Assembly (NCBI RefSeq): GCF_946479975.1
Contig: NZ_CAMLIX010000143.1
Location: forward strand, 1-13,527
DNA length: 13,527 nt
Direction: 5' to 3'
Source of the DNA: an uncultured Flavobacterium sp.
Lineage (GTDB): Bacteria; Bacteroidota; Bacteroidia; Flavobacteriales; Flavobacteriaceae
Shown here in pieces: positions 1 through 6,120 of this stretch. Made by a program: the position numbers and the translations under genes. The notes under the pieces are model-generated. The model worked only from the letters and a program-made list of their open reading frames with translations. It was not told the origin of the DNA and searched no databases. The first letter of the stretch is position 1, and the number at the start of each line of letters is the position of its first letter.

Positions 1-973
1 AATCAAAAAAATGCTGATTGATATGATGATTAATCAAAACCGATAAATCGCGAACGGGAATTTCAATTTGATTCGAAAGTTGCTGAATTGTCAAAGATGG
101 ATCAAGAAAAGGTTCTTTTTCTGTCATGTATTTTTTTAAAGCTAAAATTTGCGAGGTTATAATTTCGCTTTTCTCATCATTGACTTCGATTACATTTCCG
201 GTTTTCTTTGGAAGAATATCTCTAGCTAATTCTAATTTAGAATCGATTCCTCGAAAAAGTTCAGGATGATTTAAAGCTTTCAAGACAAACCAGCAGGTTA
301 CGACTAAAGACAAAAACTGCATTACAACATTGGCCCAAATCCATAACAATTCAAAATCGGTGAATCTTAAAACATTTTTTGCAATCGACAGATAATACAA
401 AATAAAAAACACAGACGATATTTGAAACAGCCACTTAAAAATAGAAGTTTTGGGATTCGTGTAGTTTTCCTGATACAATTCTTTGTATTTCTTTAAAACT
501 AAAAATACTCCAATGCTGTAAAATATGATTTGTAGAGCCAGTAAAATCTGAAATAAATAAAATTCAGGCATTTGACTGCGATGGCTGTAAAACTGTAATT
601 TTTCTGCATCGCTTACCAAATAAAGCCTAAACACGAAAACAACATTTATGAGGACAAACGGAATCGCATGAAGTAAATGTTTAGCCTTTAATTTAAATCC
701 AGCAAAACAAACTGATACAATATAGAGGTAGAAGACAGGCATTACTAAAGAGCAAATTGTCCATCTAAAAAATTCTAGATTGAGATAGTCTTGAATAAAA
801 TCTTCACTAATGAAAATTCCAATATCATCAATTACAAAAAACAATAAATACAAAGCAAATAAAGTGTTTGCCAATTTATTTTGGGTTTTTACAGTGACTA
901 AAAAGAAGGCTAATAATAGTGAAACAAAAACTGACATCCAGCTCATTACACTTAAAAAGAAGTCTATATTCAT
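1..973 (-). CDS. Membrane-anchored AraC-type transcriptional regulator, C-terminus cut by window edge
   Basis: I translated this on the minus strand from ATG at 973-971. The frame stays open for 324 codons and leaves the window, so the C-terminal part of the DNA-binding domain is missing. The first ~230 residues hold about seven hydrophobic segments (for example VFVSLLLAFFLVTV near residues 14-27 and a WFVLKALNHPELFRGI boundary near 230). A linker follows, then the start of an AraC-type helix-turn-helix domain (KKYMTEKEPFLDPSLTIQQL, then PVRDLSVLINHHINQHFFD). It is clearly a paralogue of the next gene upstream (1051-2190): the same layout, the same KEPFLDPSLTIQ motif and a 55-bp identical DNA block. 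Only 77 bp separate the two genes, and I find no TAnnTTTG element in the gap, so co-transcription is plausible. Such proteins are thought to sense an unknown signal in the membrane and bind DNA in the cytoplasm; the target and ligand are unknown. Confidence 0.85.
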   Translation of the reverse strand, partial: MNIDFFLSVMSWMSVFVSLLLAFFLVTVKTQNKLANTLFALYLLFFVIDDIGIFISEDFIQDYLNLEFFRWTICSLVMPVFYLYIVSVCFAGFKLKAKHLLHAIPFVLINVVFVFRLYLVSDAEKLQFYSHRSQMPEFYLFQILLALQIIFYSIGVFLVLKKYKELYQENYTNPKTSIFKWLFQISSVFFILYYLSIAKNVLRFTDFELLWIWANVVMQFLSLVVTCWFVLKALNHPELFRGIDSKLELARDILPKKTGNVIEVNDEKSEIITSQILALKKYMTEKEPFLDPSLTIQQLSNQIEIPVRDLSVLINHHINQHFFD

Positions 974-1050
974 TATATATCTGATTGTCTGGAAATACTT
1001 AATTCAACTTAAAATTAATCATTTAAAAGCATAGTAAAAAACCAATAATT

Positions 1051-2190
1051 TTATAGCGATGCATTTCTATAAGCAGTCGGCGTCACGTTGGTGTATTTTT
1101 TGAAGGAAGTATTAAAAGATGATTTCGAATTAAAACCTACTTCATACAGAATTTCCAAAACCGTAAGCTGACTTTTTGATGGATCTTTTAAAATACGCAT
1201 TGCTTTATGAATGCGATATTCATTCACAAAATCAAAAAAATGCTGATTGATATGATGATTAATCAAAACCGATAAATCGCGAACCGGCATATCTATTTGA
1301 TTACTCAATTCCTGTATAGTAAGCGACGGGTCTAAAAACGGTTCTTTTTCTACCATATATTGTTTCAAAGCCGTTATCTGATTGTTTATAAAATCATTTT
1401 GCACGTTTACAGATTCTGGTTTTTCTTCAACTTCTGGAAGAATATCTTTAGCTAGTTTGATTTTAGAATTAATTCCTCTGAAAAGTTCGGGATGATTTAA
1501 GGCTTTTATTATAAACCAGCATGTTATAAACAATGCGATACTGCCAACAAGTACATTCGCCCACAGAGATACTTCTCTAAAACCGCTGTAACGGATGACA
1601 TTTTTTAAAGCAACAACAGAATGTGCTACTAGAAAAACACAAGTCATTTGAAAAAGCCATTTGTAAGTAGAAGAACCAGGATCTGTATAATTTTCTAAAT
1701 AGATTTCCTTGTACTTCTTCAAAATTAAAAATACACTTATAATATAGAATACATATTGAAATTCAATCAAAATCTGAATGAGATAAATCTCTGACATTTT
1801 ATTTAATATACCCATAAAACTTCCATTGTTAATAGGCACATAAATTCTCGGAATAAAAATTAAATTTACCAAAACAAAAGGCAGCAGGTGAATTAAATGT
1901 TTCCATATTAATCTAAAATCAGAATAGCAGACAGCCTGGACGTAGAGGAAAAACAAAGGCATTTCTATAAGACAGAATGTAGATCTAAAAATTTCCAGAT
2001 TTTCATGTCCTTCTATATACATGTACATAAAAAAACCACTAAGATCTATGGCAGAAAAAATAAAAAAGAAAGCAAAAAGGCGGTTTGCCAATTTATTTTC
2101 GGTTTTAACTGTTAGTAAAAAAAAGGCAAGTAATAAAGATACGAAAACTGATATTCGAGCTATTCCGTCTAATAAATCTATTTTGTTCAT
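1051..2190 (-). CDS. Membrane-anchored AraC-type transcriptional regulator (379 aa), paralogue of the adjacent gene
   Basis: The protein is complete at 379 aa. Residues ~8-230 contain about seven hydrophobic stretches (ISVFVSLLLAFFLLTV, RLFAFFFIFSAIDL, LIHLLPFVLVNLIFI, IYLIQILIEFQYVFYIISVF and others), which suggests a 7TM sensor-like region. A charged linker (~235-270) leads to an AraC/XylS-type domain of two helix-turn-helices at ~271-379, including LTIQELSNQIDMPVRDLSVL and the family's C-terminal signature around VLEILYEVGFNSKSSFNTSF, ending in FKKYTNVTPTAYR. The ATG at 2190 opens directly onto the first membrane segment and has no Shine-Dalgarno, as is usual in Bacteroidota. Divergent from murQ across a 168-bp spacer, it could regulate murQ, itself or its paralogue downstream; nothing in the sequence decides this. 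The family is a confident call; the signal and regulon are unknown. Confidence 0.9.
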   Translation of the reverse strand: MNKIDLLDGIARISVFVSLLLAFFLLTVKTENKLANRLFAFFFIFSAIDLSGFFMYMYIEGHENLEIFRSTFCLIEMPLFFLYVQAVCYSDFRLIWKHLIHLLPFVLVNLIFIPRIYVPINNGSFMGILNKMSEIYLIQILIEFQYVFYIISVFLILKKYKEIYLENYTDPGSSTYKWLFQMTCVFLVAHSVVALKNVIRYSGFREVSLWANVLVGSIALFITCWFIIKALNHPELFRGINSKIKLAKDILPEVEEKPESVNVQNDFINNQITALKQYMVEKEPFLDPSLTIQELSNQIDMPVRDLSVLINHHINQHFFDFVNEYRIHKAMRILKDPSKSQLTVLEILYEVGFNSKSSFNTSFKKYTNVTPTAYRNASL

Positions 2191-2211
2191 TTATGCAGCA
2201 AAAAATTTAAA

Positions 2212-2219
2212 CAAATATA
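2212..2219 (-). promoter_or_regulatory. Candidate -7 promoter element for the AraC-type gene
   Basis: Read on the minus strand this is TATATTTG, an exact match to the Bacteroidota -7 consensus TAnnTTTG. It lies 22 bp upstream of the ATG at 2190, which implies a short leader. I see no good TTG at the -33 distance, so support rests on the -7 match and position alone. Confidence 0.4.
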
Positions 2220-2330
2220 ATATTTTAGTTCTTTTAATAAAGATGTAAGAAAGCTTTCGCAACATCACCAACAAAAATTCAAATCTTTATGAGTTTGCGC
2301 TGCAAATTTCGGGATTGATAGAAAAAAGAT

Positions 2331-2338
2331 TAATTTTG
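2331..2338 (+). promoter_or_regulatory. Candidate -7 promoter element for murQ
   Basis: TAATTTTG matches TAnnTTTG exactly and ends 20 bp before the murQ ATG, giving a leader of roughly 10-15 nt. The nearest upstream TTG (2315-2317) is only 13 bp away, shorter than the usual ~20 bp, so the -33 element is weak or absent. Confidence 0.4.
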
Positions 2339-2358
2339 ACCAGTCTAAATAACGAAAA

Positions 2359-3171
2359 ATGACATTTACCAAAACTACTGAACAAGCATCAAAGTATGAA
2401 CATTTAGAGAAAATGTCTGTTCATGAATTGTTATCCAATATTAATCAAGAAGATAAAACCGTTCCTTATGCGGTCGAAAAAGCTTTACCTCAAATAGAAG
2501 CTTTAATTCCGCAAATAGTTTCTAAATTAAAGTTAGGAGGTCGATTGTTCTATATTGGCGCAGGAACTTCGGGTCGTCTTGGTGTCGTTGATGCCTCAGA
2601 ATGTCCTCCAACATTTGGTGTTCCTTTTGATTTAGTAAATGGTATCATTGCTGGTGGCGACACTGCCATTAGACGTGCGGTAGAAAATGCCGAAGACAGT
2701 ACAACAAACGCGTGGATTGACCTTCAAAATCATAATATTGACTATAATGATGTCGTGATCGGAATTGCGGCTTCTGGCACAACTCCGTATGTTATTAGTG
2801 GTTTAGAAGCTTGTAATCAAAACAATATTATTACGGGCTGTATTACTTGTAATGAAGGAAGTCCGCTAGCATTAACGGCTCAATTTCCGATTGAAGTTGT
2901 GGTTGGTCCCGAGTTTATTACAGGAAGTTCGAGAATGAAAGCCGGAACTGCTCAAAAATTGGTTCTTAATATGATTTCGACTGCAGCCATGATTCAGCTT
3001 GGAAAAGTGAGAGGAAATAAAATGGTCGATATGCAGTTAAGTAATATCAAATTGGTTGATCGAGGTGTAAAAATGATTATGGAAGAAATTCCTGTTTCGT
3101 ATGAAGAAGCTTCAGAATTATTAAAAAAATATGGCAGCGTGAGAAATGCTGTCGATAATTATAAGAAGTAA
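2359..3171 (+). CDS. murQ: N-acetylmuramic acid 6-phosphate etherase
   Basis: MurQ cleaves the lactyl ether of MurNAc-6-phosphate to give GlcNAc-6-phosphate and D-lactate in the cytoplasm, a step of peptidoglycan recycling. The 270-aa protein is a single SIS domain with the family's sugar-phosphate loop GAGTSGRLGVVDASECPPTF (residues 68-87). By alignment from memory with E. coli MurQ, E81 (DASEC) and E112 (NAED) correspond to catalytic E83 and E114. The signature GSSRMKAGTAQKLVLNMIST is intact, as is EDKTVPYAVE near the N-terminus. It is ~28 aa shorter than E. coli MurQ at the C-terminus, which I believe is normal for Bacteroidota. The start follows a TAnnTTTG element closely. It is divergent from an AraC-type regulator. 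No PTS transporter or MurNAc kinase gene is visible nearby, so the source of its substrate is not shown here. Confidence 0.96.
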   Translation: MTFTKTTEQASKYEHLEKMSVHELLSNINQEDKTVPYAVEKALPQIEALIPQIVSKLKLGGRLFYIGAGTSGRLGVVDASECPPTFGVPFDLVNGIIAGGDTAIRRAVENAEDSTTNAWIDLQNHNIDYNDVVIGIAASGTTPYVISGLEACNQNNIITGCITCNEGSPLALTAQFPIEVVVGPEFITGSSRMKAGTAQKLVLNMISTAAMIQLGKVRGNKMVDMQLSNIKLVDRGVKMIMEEIPVSYEEASELLKKYGSVRNAVDNYKK

Positions 3172-3203
3172 AAGGTCTTTGGTGAATTACTGGACTATTT
3201 CAT

Positions 3204-3248
3204 CGCAAAGTTCGCAAAGTTTTTTCAGTAAGCTTTGCGAACTTTGCG
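3204..3248. repeat. Perfect 16-bp inverted repeat of TTTGCG type after murQ
   Basis: The arms are CGCAAAGTTCGCAAAG (3204-3219) and its exact reverse complement (3233-3248), with a 13-nt loop containing a T run. Each arm holds two TTTGCG units spaced 9 bp apart. A T-rich stretch (TTTTCATTT) follows the right arm, so the hairpin may end murQ transcription. Its makeup resembles a dispersed intergenic repeat family I recall from Flavobacterium genomes. Confidence 0.75.
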
Positions 3249-3278
3249 TTTTCATTTAAAGTTTATAATGTAAAAAAA

Positions 3279-3296
3279 CTTTGCGACCTTTGCGTT
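3279..3296. repeat. Extra tandem pair of 9-bp CTTTGCG units
   Basis: CTTTGCGAC (3279-3287) is followed directly by CTTTGCGTT (3288-3296). This repeats the right arm of the neighbouring inverted repeat, 31 bp after it and in the same orientation. It therefore looks like a partial second copy of that element, and could pair with the left arm at 3204-3219 as an alternative hairpin. Confidence 0.65.
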
Positions 3297-3300
3297 TAAA

Positions 3301-3341
3301 TTCAAGTCAACAACTTGAAACAAATAGAAACTTGAAACAAA
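3301..3341. repeat. Direct 12-bp repeat with overlapping inverted repeat just before a start codon
   Basis: ACTTGAAACAAA occurs at 3313-3324 and again at 3330-3341, a 17-bp period. In addition TTCAAGT (3301-3307) is an inverted partner of ACTTGAA (3313-3319) with a 5-nt loop. The second copy ends four bases before the ATG at 3346, so these repeats fall in the likely leader of the small membrane protein gene. Their role is unknown. Confidence 0.65.
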
Positions 3342-3345
3342 CTAA

Positions 3346-3567
3346 ATGGCAACAAATAAAGAATTACTTAGAAAAGGAGTTAAATATCTCACAGGCGCTT
3401 TGCCTTTGATGTTTTTAGGGCCGTCAATGATTTATAATGCTTTTCAAAATCAGCATACAAACTGGCATTACCTTGTTTTAGGAATCGGAATTGTGGCTTG
3501 TTTGTCTTCTATGGTTTTGATTTTTTGGGGATTGAAAATTATTATGCGAGGTATATTTAATGACTAA
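3346..3567 (+). CDS. Small two-helix membrane protein (DUF6095-like)
   Basis: This 73-aa protein starts at an ATG immediately after an AT-rich leader. It has a basic N-terminus (NKELLRKGVKY), a first hydrophobic segment at ~15-31 (TGALPLMFLGPSMIYNA), a polar loop with QNQHTNW, and a second segment at ~43-64 (YLVLGIGIVACLSSMVLIFW). A basic KIIMRG tail follows. The pattern fits a small inner-membrane protein, and from memory it resembles the DUF6095 family of flavobacteria; that label is tentative. It lies downstream of murQ on the same strand, but a 174-bp repeat-rich spacer separates them, so an operon is possible rather than shown. No function can be assigned. Confidence 0.75.
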   Translation: MATNKELLRKGVKYLTGALPLMFLGPSMIYNAFQNQHTNWHYLVLGIGIVACLSSMVLIFWGLKIIMRGIFND

Positions 3568-3575
3568 ATACGGTT

Positions 3576-3608
3576 AAACCCGACAGGTTTTTAAAACCTG
3601 TCGGGTTT
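3576..3608. terminator. Near-perfect palindrome, likely bidirectional terminator
   Basis: AAACCCGACAGGTTTT (3576-3591) and AAAACCTGTCGGGTTT (3593-3608) are exact reverse complements around a single T, giving a strong GC-rich stem flanked by A and T runs. It begins nine bases after the stop of the small membrane protein gene. The CCCGACAGG palindrome is one I recall as recurring between genes in flavobacteria. The U tract after the stem is short, so termination is inferred. Confidence 0.65.
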
Positions 3609-3644
3609 GCTTTAACAATAAAATTTAATTTTTCAAAGACATTC

Positions 3645-4217
3645 ATGGAAGCTTTAATTCATATTCAAAAAACATTCGAGAAAGTTGTTTACATCGATAA
3701 AAAAATAAACAATCGAGAGTTTGAAGATTGTGTGTTTAAAAACTGTGACTTTTCAAACAGTAATTTTAATTCTAATACTTTTTTAGACTGCGAATTTATT
3801 GACTGCAATCTTTCTATGACGAGTTTAGCCGGAACAAGTTTAAAGAATGTGACTTTTAAAAACTGTAAACTTCTTGGAATCGCTTTTAATGAATGTGATG
3901 ACTTTTTGTTTCAAGTTTATTTTGAAGAATGTACTTTGGATTATGCTTTATTTTCGAACAAAAAAATGCCAAAAACCAAATTTATCAATTCTTCTGTACG
4001 CGAAGTAACTTTTATCGGAACCAATTTAACAAGTTCTGTGTTTGATAAATGCGATCTTGACGGAGCTATTTTTAATGAAACGCAATTGGCTTCTGTGAAT
4101 TTTAAAACGGCTTATAATTATAAAATTGATCCCGAATTTAATCCGATGAAAAAAGCACAATTTTCTACAGAAGGAATTGTCGGACTCTTAGATAAATATG
4201 ATATTAAAATTGTTTAA
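3645..4217 (+). CDS. Pentapeptide-repeat protein
   Basis: This 190-aa protein is largely built of five-residue repeats of the A(D/N)LxF type. From residue 26 the register reads FEDCV FKNCD FSNSN FNSNT FLDCE FIDCN, with a central F or L every five residues. The pattern weakens around DDFLFQVYFEE (~85-95), then resumes through FINSS, FIGTNL, FDKCDLDGAIF to about residue 155. A non-repeat C-terminal tail (NPMKKAQFSTEGIVGLLDKY) follows. Such proteins form a right-handed quadrilateral beta-helix. Some, such as Qnr and McbG, mimic DNA and protect gyrase, and this length and the two-block layout resemble that group, but many pentapeptide proteins have no known role, so gyrase protection is not claimed. 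No signal peptide is visible, so it is probably cytoplasmic. Its stop lies one base from that of the convergent alkylation-repair gene. Confidence 0.88.
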   Translation: MEALIHIQKTFEKVVYIDKKINNREFEDCVFKNCDFSNSNFNSNTFLDCEFIDCNLSMTSLAGTSLKNVTFKNCKLLGIAFNECDDFLFQVYFEECTLDYALFSNKKMPKTKFINSSVREVTFIGTNLTSSVFDKCDLDGAIFNETQLASVNFKTAYNYKIDPEFNPMKKAQFSTEGIVGLLDKYDIKIV

Positions 4218-4218
4218 T

Positions 4219-5025
4219 TCATTCTTTTTCTATTGTTCTAAGTGCTTTTTTTATAATGTATAAAGTTGATTTTTCAGCACTTTCAATTTTCCATTTTTCA
4301 CATAATGCTTTTACAAAATCAGGTCTGGTTTTACTCGCGTCATTGAGCCAATTTCCAACGCTGTCTTGCACATATTTACAAGAATCTGATTTTAAATTTT
4401 CTAAAATCTTCAAACCTAATTCTGGTTCTTTTTTGAGTTTTTCTATATGCTCACACCAAACCCCGCGCGGACGCGTAGCTTCAGTTGCAAAGCGTCTTAT
4501 ATTTTCGTCTTTGCTCAAAGTCCATTTCAATAAAATTTCAAGGCTTTTTTCTAAATTATTTAAAATACAAGATCTTACAGCCAGCCAAGAAATTTCTCTA
4601 ACTTCAAAATGTTTATCTGCAGCCAGAAACTGAATGTGTTCTAAAACTTCTTCTATCGATAACTCCCTATTTTTTCCTATCATGTAAGCAGACCAGCATC
4701 GAACTAAATCCGATTTATGTTTACAAAGAATAAAAAATATTTCCTTGTCATTATTTAAAATTGATTGCTTTAAGATTCCTGTTCCAATTGCTTCATTAAT
4801 AGTATTGACGGTTTGTTTTTTCAAAACCTTTATATCAGCTAAAATAGGTTCTAGATATTCTGTCCTTTTCAATTCTCTTAGCAAATTTTCGAGAAGCTTA
4901 GTTTGATTAACTGCGAGCCATTCTACTAAATTTACGGTTTCGATTTCTCCTTTATTTAATTGCTCTAGAATTTCAGGTGTAATATCTTTTGTTGACCTTG
5001 CTCCTTTTCTCTTTATTTCTTTCAT
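4219..5025 (-). CDS. DNA alkylation repair protein, HEAT-like repeat (AlkC/AlkD-type)
   Basis: This 268-aa, mostly helical protein is of the HEAT-like DNA glycosylase superfamily (AlkC/AlkD), whose studied members excise alkylated bases such as 3-methyladenine and 7-methylguanine. Motifs seen are KGARSTKDITPEILEQLNKG at the N-terminus, LVRCWSAYMIG (108-117), HFEVREISWLAVR (139-151), NIRRFATEATRPRG (175-188) and YVQDSVGNWLNDASK (218-232). The TRPRG and VGNWLNDASK segments are, from memory, characteristic of the AlkC-like branch. I cannot confirm the catalytic acidic residue without alignment. The gene begins two bases after the stop of the peroxiredoxin-like gene, so the two are almost certainly one transcript, suggesting a joint oxidative/alkylation damage response. 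It meets the pentapeptide-repeat gene tail to tail with one base between the stop codons. Confidence 0.85.
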   Translation of the reverse strand: MKEIKRKGARSTKDITPEILEQLNKGEIETVNLVEWLAVNQTKLLENLLRELKRTEYLEPILADIKVLKKQTVNTINEAIGTGILKQSILNNDKEIFFILCKHKSDLVRCWSAYMIGKNRELSIEEVLEHIQFLAADKHFEVREISWLAVRSCILNNLEKSLEILLKWTLSKDENIRRFATEATRPRGVWCEHIEKLKKEPELGLKILENLKSDSCKYVQDSVGNWLNDASKTRPDFVKALCEKWKIESAEKSTLYIIKKALRTIEKE

Positions 5026-5027
5026 AA

Positions 5028-5660
5028 TTAATCTATTAATTCATCAATATCAACTCTGTTCATATAATTTACATCTAGAAATTTATAAACTATAATTCCA
5101 CTTTCGTTCACTACAAAGACAGCGGGAATAGGTAATGTGTTTTCTTGATCTTGATTAAATTCTGAGAGATTAATTCCTAGCGTTTGATAATGCGGCAAGA
5201 CAAAATCCTGAAGTTGAAAACTAATTCCGAGTTGTTTTGCATAAGTATTTTGTGCATCTGTAAGCACCTCAAACTGTAGATTATGTTTTTCTATTAATGT
5301 CAAACTGTTATCTGGACTTTGTGGAGAAATGGCAACTAAAGTCGTTTTTTGAGCTGTAATTTTAGAAAGATTTTCTTGCAAAGCTCTTAACTCTAGATTA
5401 CAATAAGGACACCAGCTACCACGGTAAAATGCAATTATCATTTTTCCATTCTTTAAAATATCTTTAGATGTAATGATTTTATTACTGGCATTTGGCAAGG
5501 AAAAATCAGGAATTTTATCTCCACTATTCAAACTTTTTTTCTCTATGTTTCGAAGTTTTAAATCTTCAATTGATTTTTGAAACACGTTTACTATTTCTTG
5601 AGGAAGCTGTTTTGAGAGTTCCAAATTTAATGTTTCAATTTGAAGGGCTAAATGATTCAT
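5028..5660 (-). CDS. Peroxiredoxin-like (AhpC/TSA family) protein with WCPYC motif
   Basis: This 210-aa protein has a helical N-terminus (~1-45), then a thioredoxin fold starting at GDKIPDFSLPNASNK (47-61). The active-site region is AFYRGSWCPYCNLELRAL (77-94) with C84 and C87. Later fold elements include VAISPQSPDNS, FEVLTDAQNTYAKQLGISF and the cis-Pro-like LPIPAVFVV (176-184). It lacks the usual PxxxTxxC of typical peroxiredoxins and has a CxxC instead, which places it in the peroxiredoxin-like/AhpC-TSA branch. Reduction of peroxides or general disulfide exchange is the likely role; the substrate is unknown. No signal peptide is seen, so it should be cytoplasmic. It is first in a two-gene operon with the alkylation repair gene and divergent from an HxlR-type regulator, an arrangement that often marks regulator and target. 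Confidence 0.88.
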   Translation of the reverse strand: MNHLALQIETLNLELSKQLPQEIVNVFQKSIEDLKLRNIEKKSLNSGDKIPDFSLPNASNKIITSKDILKNGKMIIAFYRGSWCPYCNLELRALQENLSKITAQKTTLVAISPQSPDNSLTLIEKHNLQFEVLTDAQNTYAKQLGISFQLQDFVLPHYQTLGINLSEFNQDQENTLPIPAVFVVNESGIIVYKFLDVNYMNRVDIDELID

Positions 5661-5678
5661 TCTGCTTAAAATTTTGAT

Positions 5679-5686
5679 TAATTTTG
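5679..5686 (+). promoter_or_regulatory. Candidate -7 element for the HxlR-type gene
   Basis: TAATTTTG matches TAnnTTTG exactly within the 99-bp divergent spacer 5661-5759, implying a leader of about 65 nt to the ATG at 5760. No TTG lies at the -33 distance. A GC-richer patch at 5699-5723 in the otherwise AT-rich spacer holds an imperfect inverted repeat (GCGGGAT/ACCCAGC), which could be an operator. Confidence 0.35.
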
Positions 5687-5759
5687 TAAATATCGAAAAG
5701 CGGGATCAACCCAGCAATACCGCACATTTTTGTCTCATAGGGATATAAAAGTCAATTTT

Positions 5760-6109
5760 ATGCAAACAAAGGAACGAAGCGAAGAAAATAAAATTTGTCC
5801 ATTAGAAATTGCCGTAAATACTATAAGTGGAAAATGGAAAATCCCGATAGTTTGGCAGATTAATGAAGGAAAAAAAAGACCAAGCGAATTTTTGCGTGGC
5901 ATTGCAAAAGTAGATCGACGGGTTTTAAATCAGCAGTTGAGTGAAATGGTTGAAGATGGTATCTTGACCAAAGAATCTTTAATGAATTACCTCCAAGAGT
6001 AGAATATTCTCTAACTGAGACTGGAAAACAATTAGTAGAAATTCTATGGAAACTGAACGATTGGGGAAAAATATTAATTAGCGAAAACAAAATTAAACTT
6101 CAATCTTAA
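5760..6109 (+). pseudogene. HxlR-type winged-helix regulator, broken by a one-base frameshift
   Basis: From ATG 5760 the frame encodes 80 aa of a typical HxlR domain: ICPLEIAVNTISGKWKIPIV, then RPSEFLRGIAKVDRRVLNQQ and LSEMVEDGILTKES. It stops at TAG 6000-6002. The family's missing C-terminal wing continues at once in the -1 frame: NELPPRVEYSLTETGKQLVE, then ILWKLNDWGKIL, ending at TAA 6107-6109. Restoring one T in the T run at 5978-5980 gives an intact 116-aa protein (TKESFNELPPRVEYSL), the normal family length. I chose ATG 5760 over an in-frame TTG at 5730 because HxlR proteins start shortly before the conserved Cys, here C13. That Cys is the sensing residue in redox-responsive relatives such as HypR and YodB, and the divergent peroxiredoxin-like gene is a natural target. 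The frameshift may be a true mutation or a sequencing error. Confidence 0.88.
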
Positions 6110-6120
6110 ATACTTAAAGC

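Noticed and set aside
2021..2248. Plus-strand ORF opposite the AraC-type gene
   Set aside because: It lies antisense to a well-supported protein, is rich in Lys from an A-rich strand and matches no family; similar shadows at 810-1034, 4256-4633, 8071-8361 and 9051-9395 were dropped for the same reason.
3204..3341. CRISPR-like array
   Set aside because: The units are only 9-12 bp, the spacing is too short and irregular, and no cas gene is present.
5730..5759. Longer start (TTG at 5730) for the HxlR-type gene
   Set aside because: ATG 5760 places the conserved Cys at residue 13, as in the family, and the extra ten codons match nothing I recognise.
5971..6002. Programmed ribosomal frameshifting in the HxlR-type gene
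   Set aside because: The site is a short TTT run without a slippery heptamer or an obvious downstream stem, so a simple deletion or sequencing error is more likely.
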